NCBI GenBank assembly: GCA_028875875.1
Contig: JAGWUV010000015.1
Location: 1 to 64,000, forward strand
Source: Bacteroidota bacterium
GTDB lineage: Bacteria > Bacteroidota > Bacteroidia > Chitinophagales > Chitinophagaceae
DNA length: 64,000 nt
Direction of reading: 5' to 3'
Part shown: one piece after another, positions 63,584 to 64,000 of the stretch
Layout: each line of letters starts with the position of its first letter
Position numbering within the stretch: the stretch's first letter is position 1
The notes under the pieces: model-generated
What the model was told of the DNA's origin: nothing
Seen by the model: the letters and a program-made list of their open reading frames with translations, nothing else
Database searches by the model: none
Program-made: the position numbers and the translations under genes

Positions 63584-64000
63584 ATGGAATGGATACTAAT
63601 ATTAGGTAAGGCTTTTTGGTGCGGATTCGGTGCTGTTGGGTTCGGCATCTTATTCAACGTACCGCCACGTACGCTATTTGCCTTATGGGTAGGTGGTGCT
63701 ATCGGCGGATTTTTAAAATTCAGTTTACTGCAATTATCTGCCGGTGTAGTGTTTGCTTCTTTCGTAGGCGCTTCTTTTATCGGCATACTAAGTATTCCTA
63801 TCGCTCATTTCAGACATGTACCACCCATGATTTTTTCTATTCCCTCTGTTATTCCTTTAATACCGGGTGTATTCGCTTACCGTACCATGCTTGGATTAAT
63901 CAAACTAACAGGCAGCATTGGTCCTGACTATTCACAAGTAATAGCCGATACAGTAAACAATGGCGTAAAAACATTATTCATCATCATGTCGCTGGCTGTA
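63584..64000 (+). CDS. Threonine/serine exporter family, C-terminal half (DUF3815), partial
   Basis: The ATG at 63584 opens a frame that is still open at the window end (139 codons seen). It has four to five membrane helices, and the segment FSIPSVIPLIPGVFAYRTML is typical of the second half of ThrE-type exporters. The gene starts seven bases after the first-half gene. Together they likely form one split exporter. The C-terminus is not in the window. Confidence 0.85.
   Translation, partial: MEWILILGKAFWCGFGAVGFGILFNVPPRTLFALWVGGAIGGFLKFSLLQLSAGVVFASFVGASFIGILSIPIAHFRHVPPMIFSIPSVIPLIPGVFAYRTMLGLIKLTGSIGPDYSQVIADTVNNGVKTLFIIMSLAV

Overview
The window looks like chromosomal DNA of a Bacteroidota bacterium, most likely of the family Chitinophagaceae (the family is inferred; the phylum is well supported). 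Support for the phylum: a complete gldK-gldL-gldM-gldN type IX secretion core (23.4-28.3 kb), a PorP/SprF protein, a SusC/SusD pair, many lipoproteins with LxxC lipoboxes, start codons preceded by A-rich sequence rather than Shine-Dalgarno motifs, and promoters of the TTTG-N17-20-TAnnTTTG type that I can place upstream of gldK and, less perfectly, of susC.

Layout. 0-1.4 kb is gene-poor and holds a decayed tyrosine recombinase, the only sign of a former mobile element. 1.4-7.5 kb: EI24-like membrane protein, 3-methyladenine glycosylase, PorP/SprF plus a lipoprotein, uracil phosphoribosyltransferase, and the YifB/ComM ATPase. 7.7-10.6 kb: a YceI / outer-membrane barrel / YceI cluster. 11-12.3 kb: a sigma factor with a small basic membrane protein and a cysteine-less HMA-fold protein. 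12.3-18.5 kb: secreted amidohydrolase, ABC exporter, and a TonB-dependent receptor preceded by a small His-rich protein. 18.7-23.2 kb: an ECF sigma factor, a protein joining one inner-membrane helix to an outer-membrane-type barrel, a lipoprotein, and uvrC. 23.4-28.3 kb: gldKLMN. 28.5-34.8 kb: YyaL-like thioredoxin-fold protein, uroporphyrinogen-III synthase with a DUF4271 protein, HemW, GpsA. 34.8-42 kb: TolC/adaptor pair without a pump, amino-acid permease with a Cys/Met-metabolism PLP enzyme, and a DUF6089 barrel. 42-45.4 kb: an amino-sugar cluster (HGSNAT-like acyltransferase, MurU-like nucleotidyltransferase, and a kinase fused to a RapZ C-terminal domain). 45.6-49.9 kb: mutY opposite an HU / TPR / tiny ribosomal-protein-like gene / RNase G block. 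49.9-55.8 kb: SusC, SusD and a third lipoprotein. 56.3-64 kb: radA, comF, glutathione peroxidase, a small secreted protein, DNA polymerase III delta', ricT and a split ThrE-type exporter whose second half runs off the window.

Most of this is ordinary chromosomal housekeeping. The points most worth a second look are: a 31-residue gene (48044-48139) whose product resembles the bS22/mS38 small-subunit ribosomal proteins; the sigma factor / helix-plus-barrel / lipoprotein operon; the kinase-RapZ fusion beside MurU; two intergenic promoter-hairpin units that look like short RNAs; and a delta' subunit that has no zinc-finger cysteines. No CRISPR array, intact insertion sequence, tRNA or rRNA gene was recognised.
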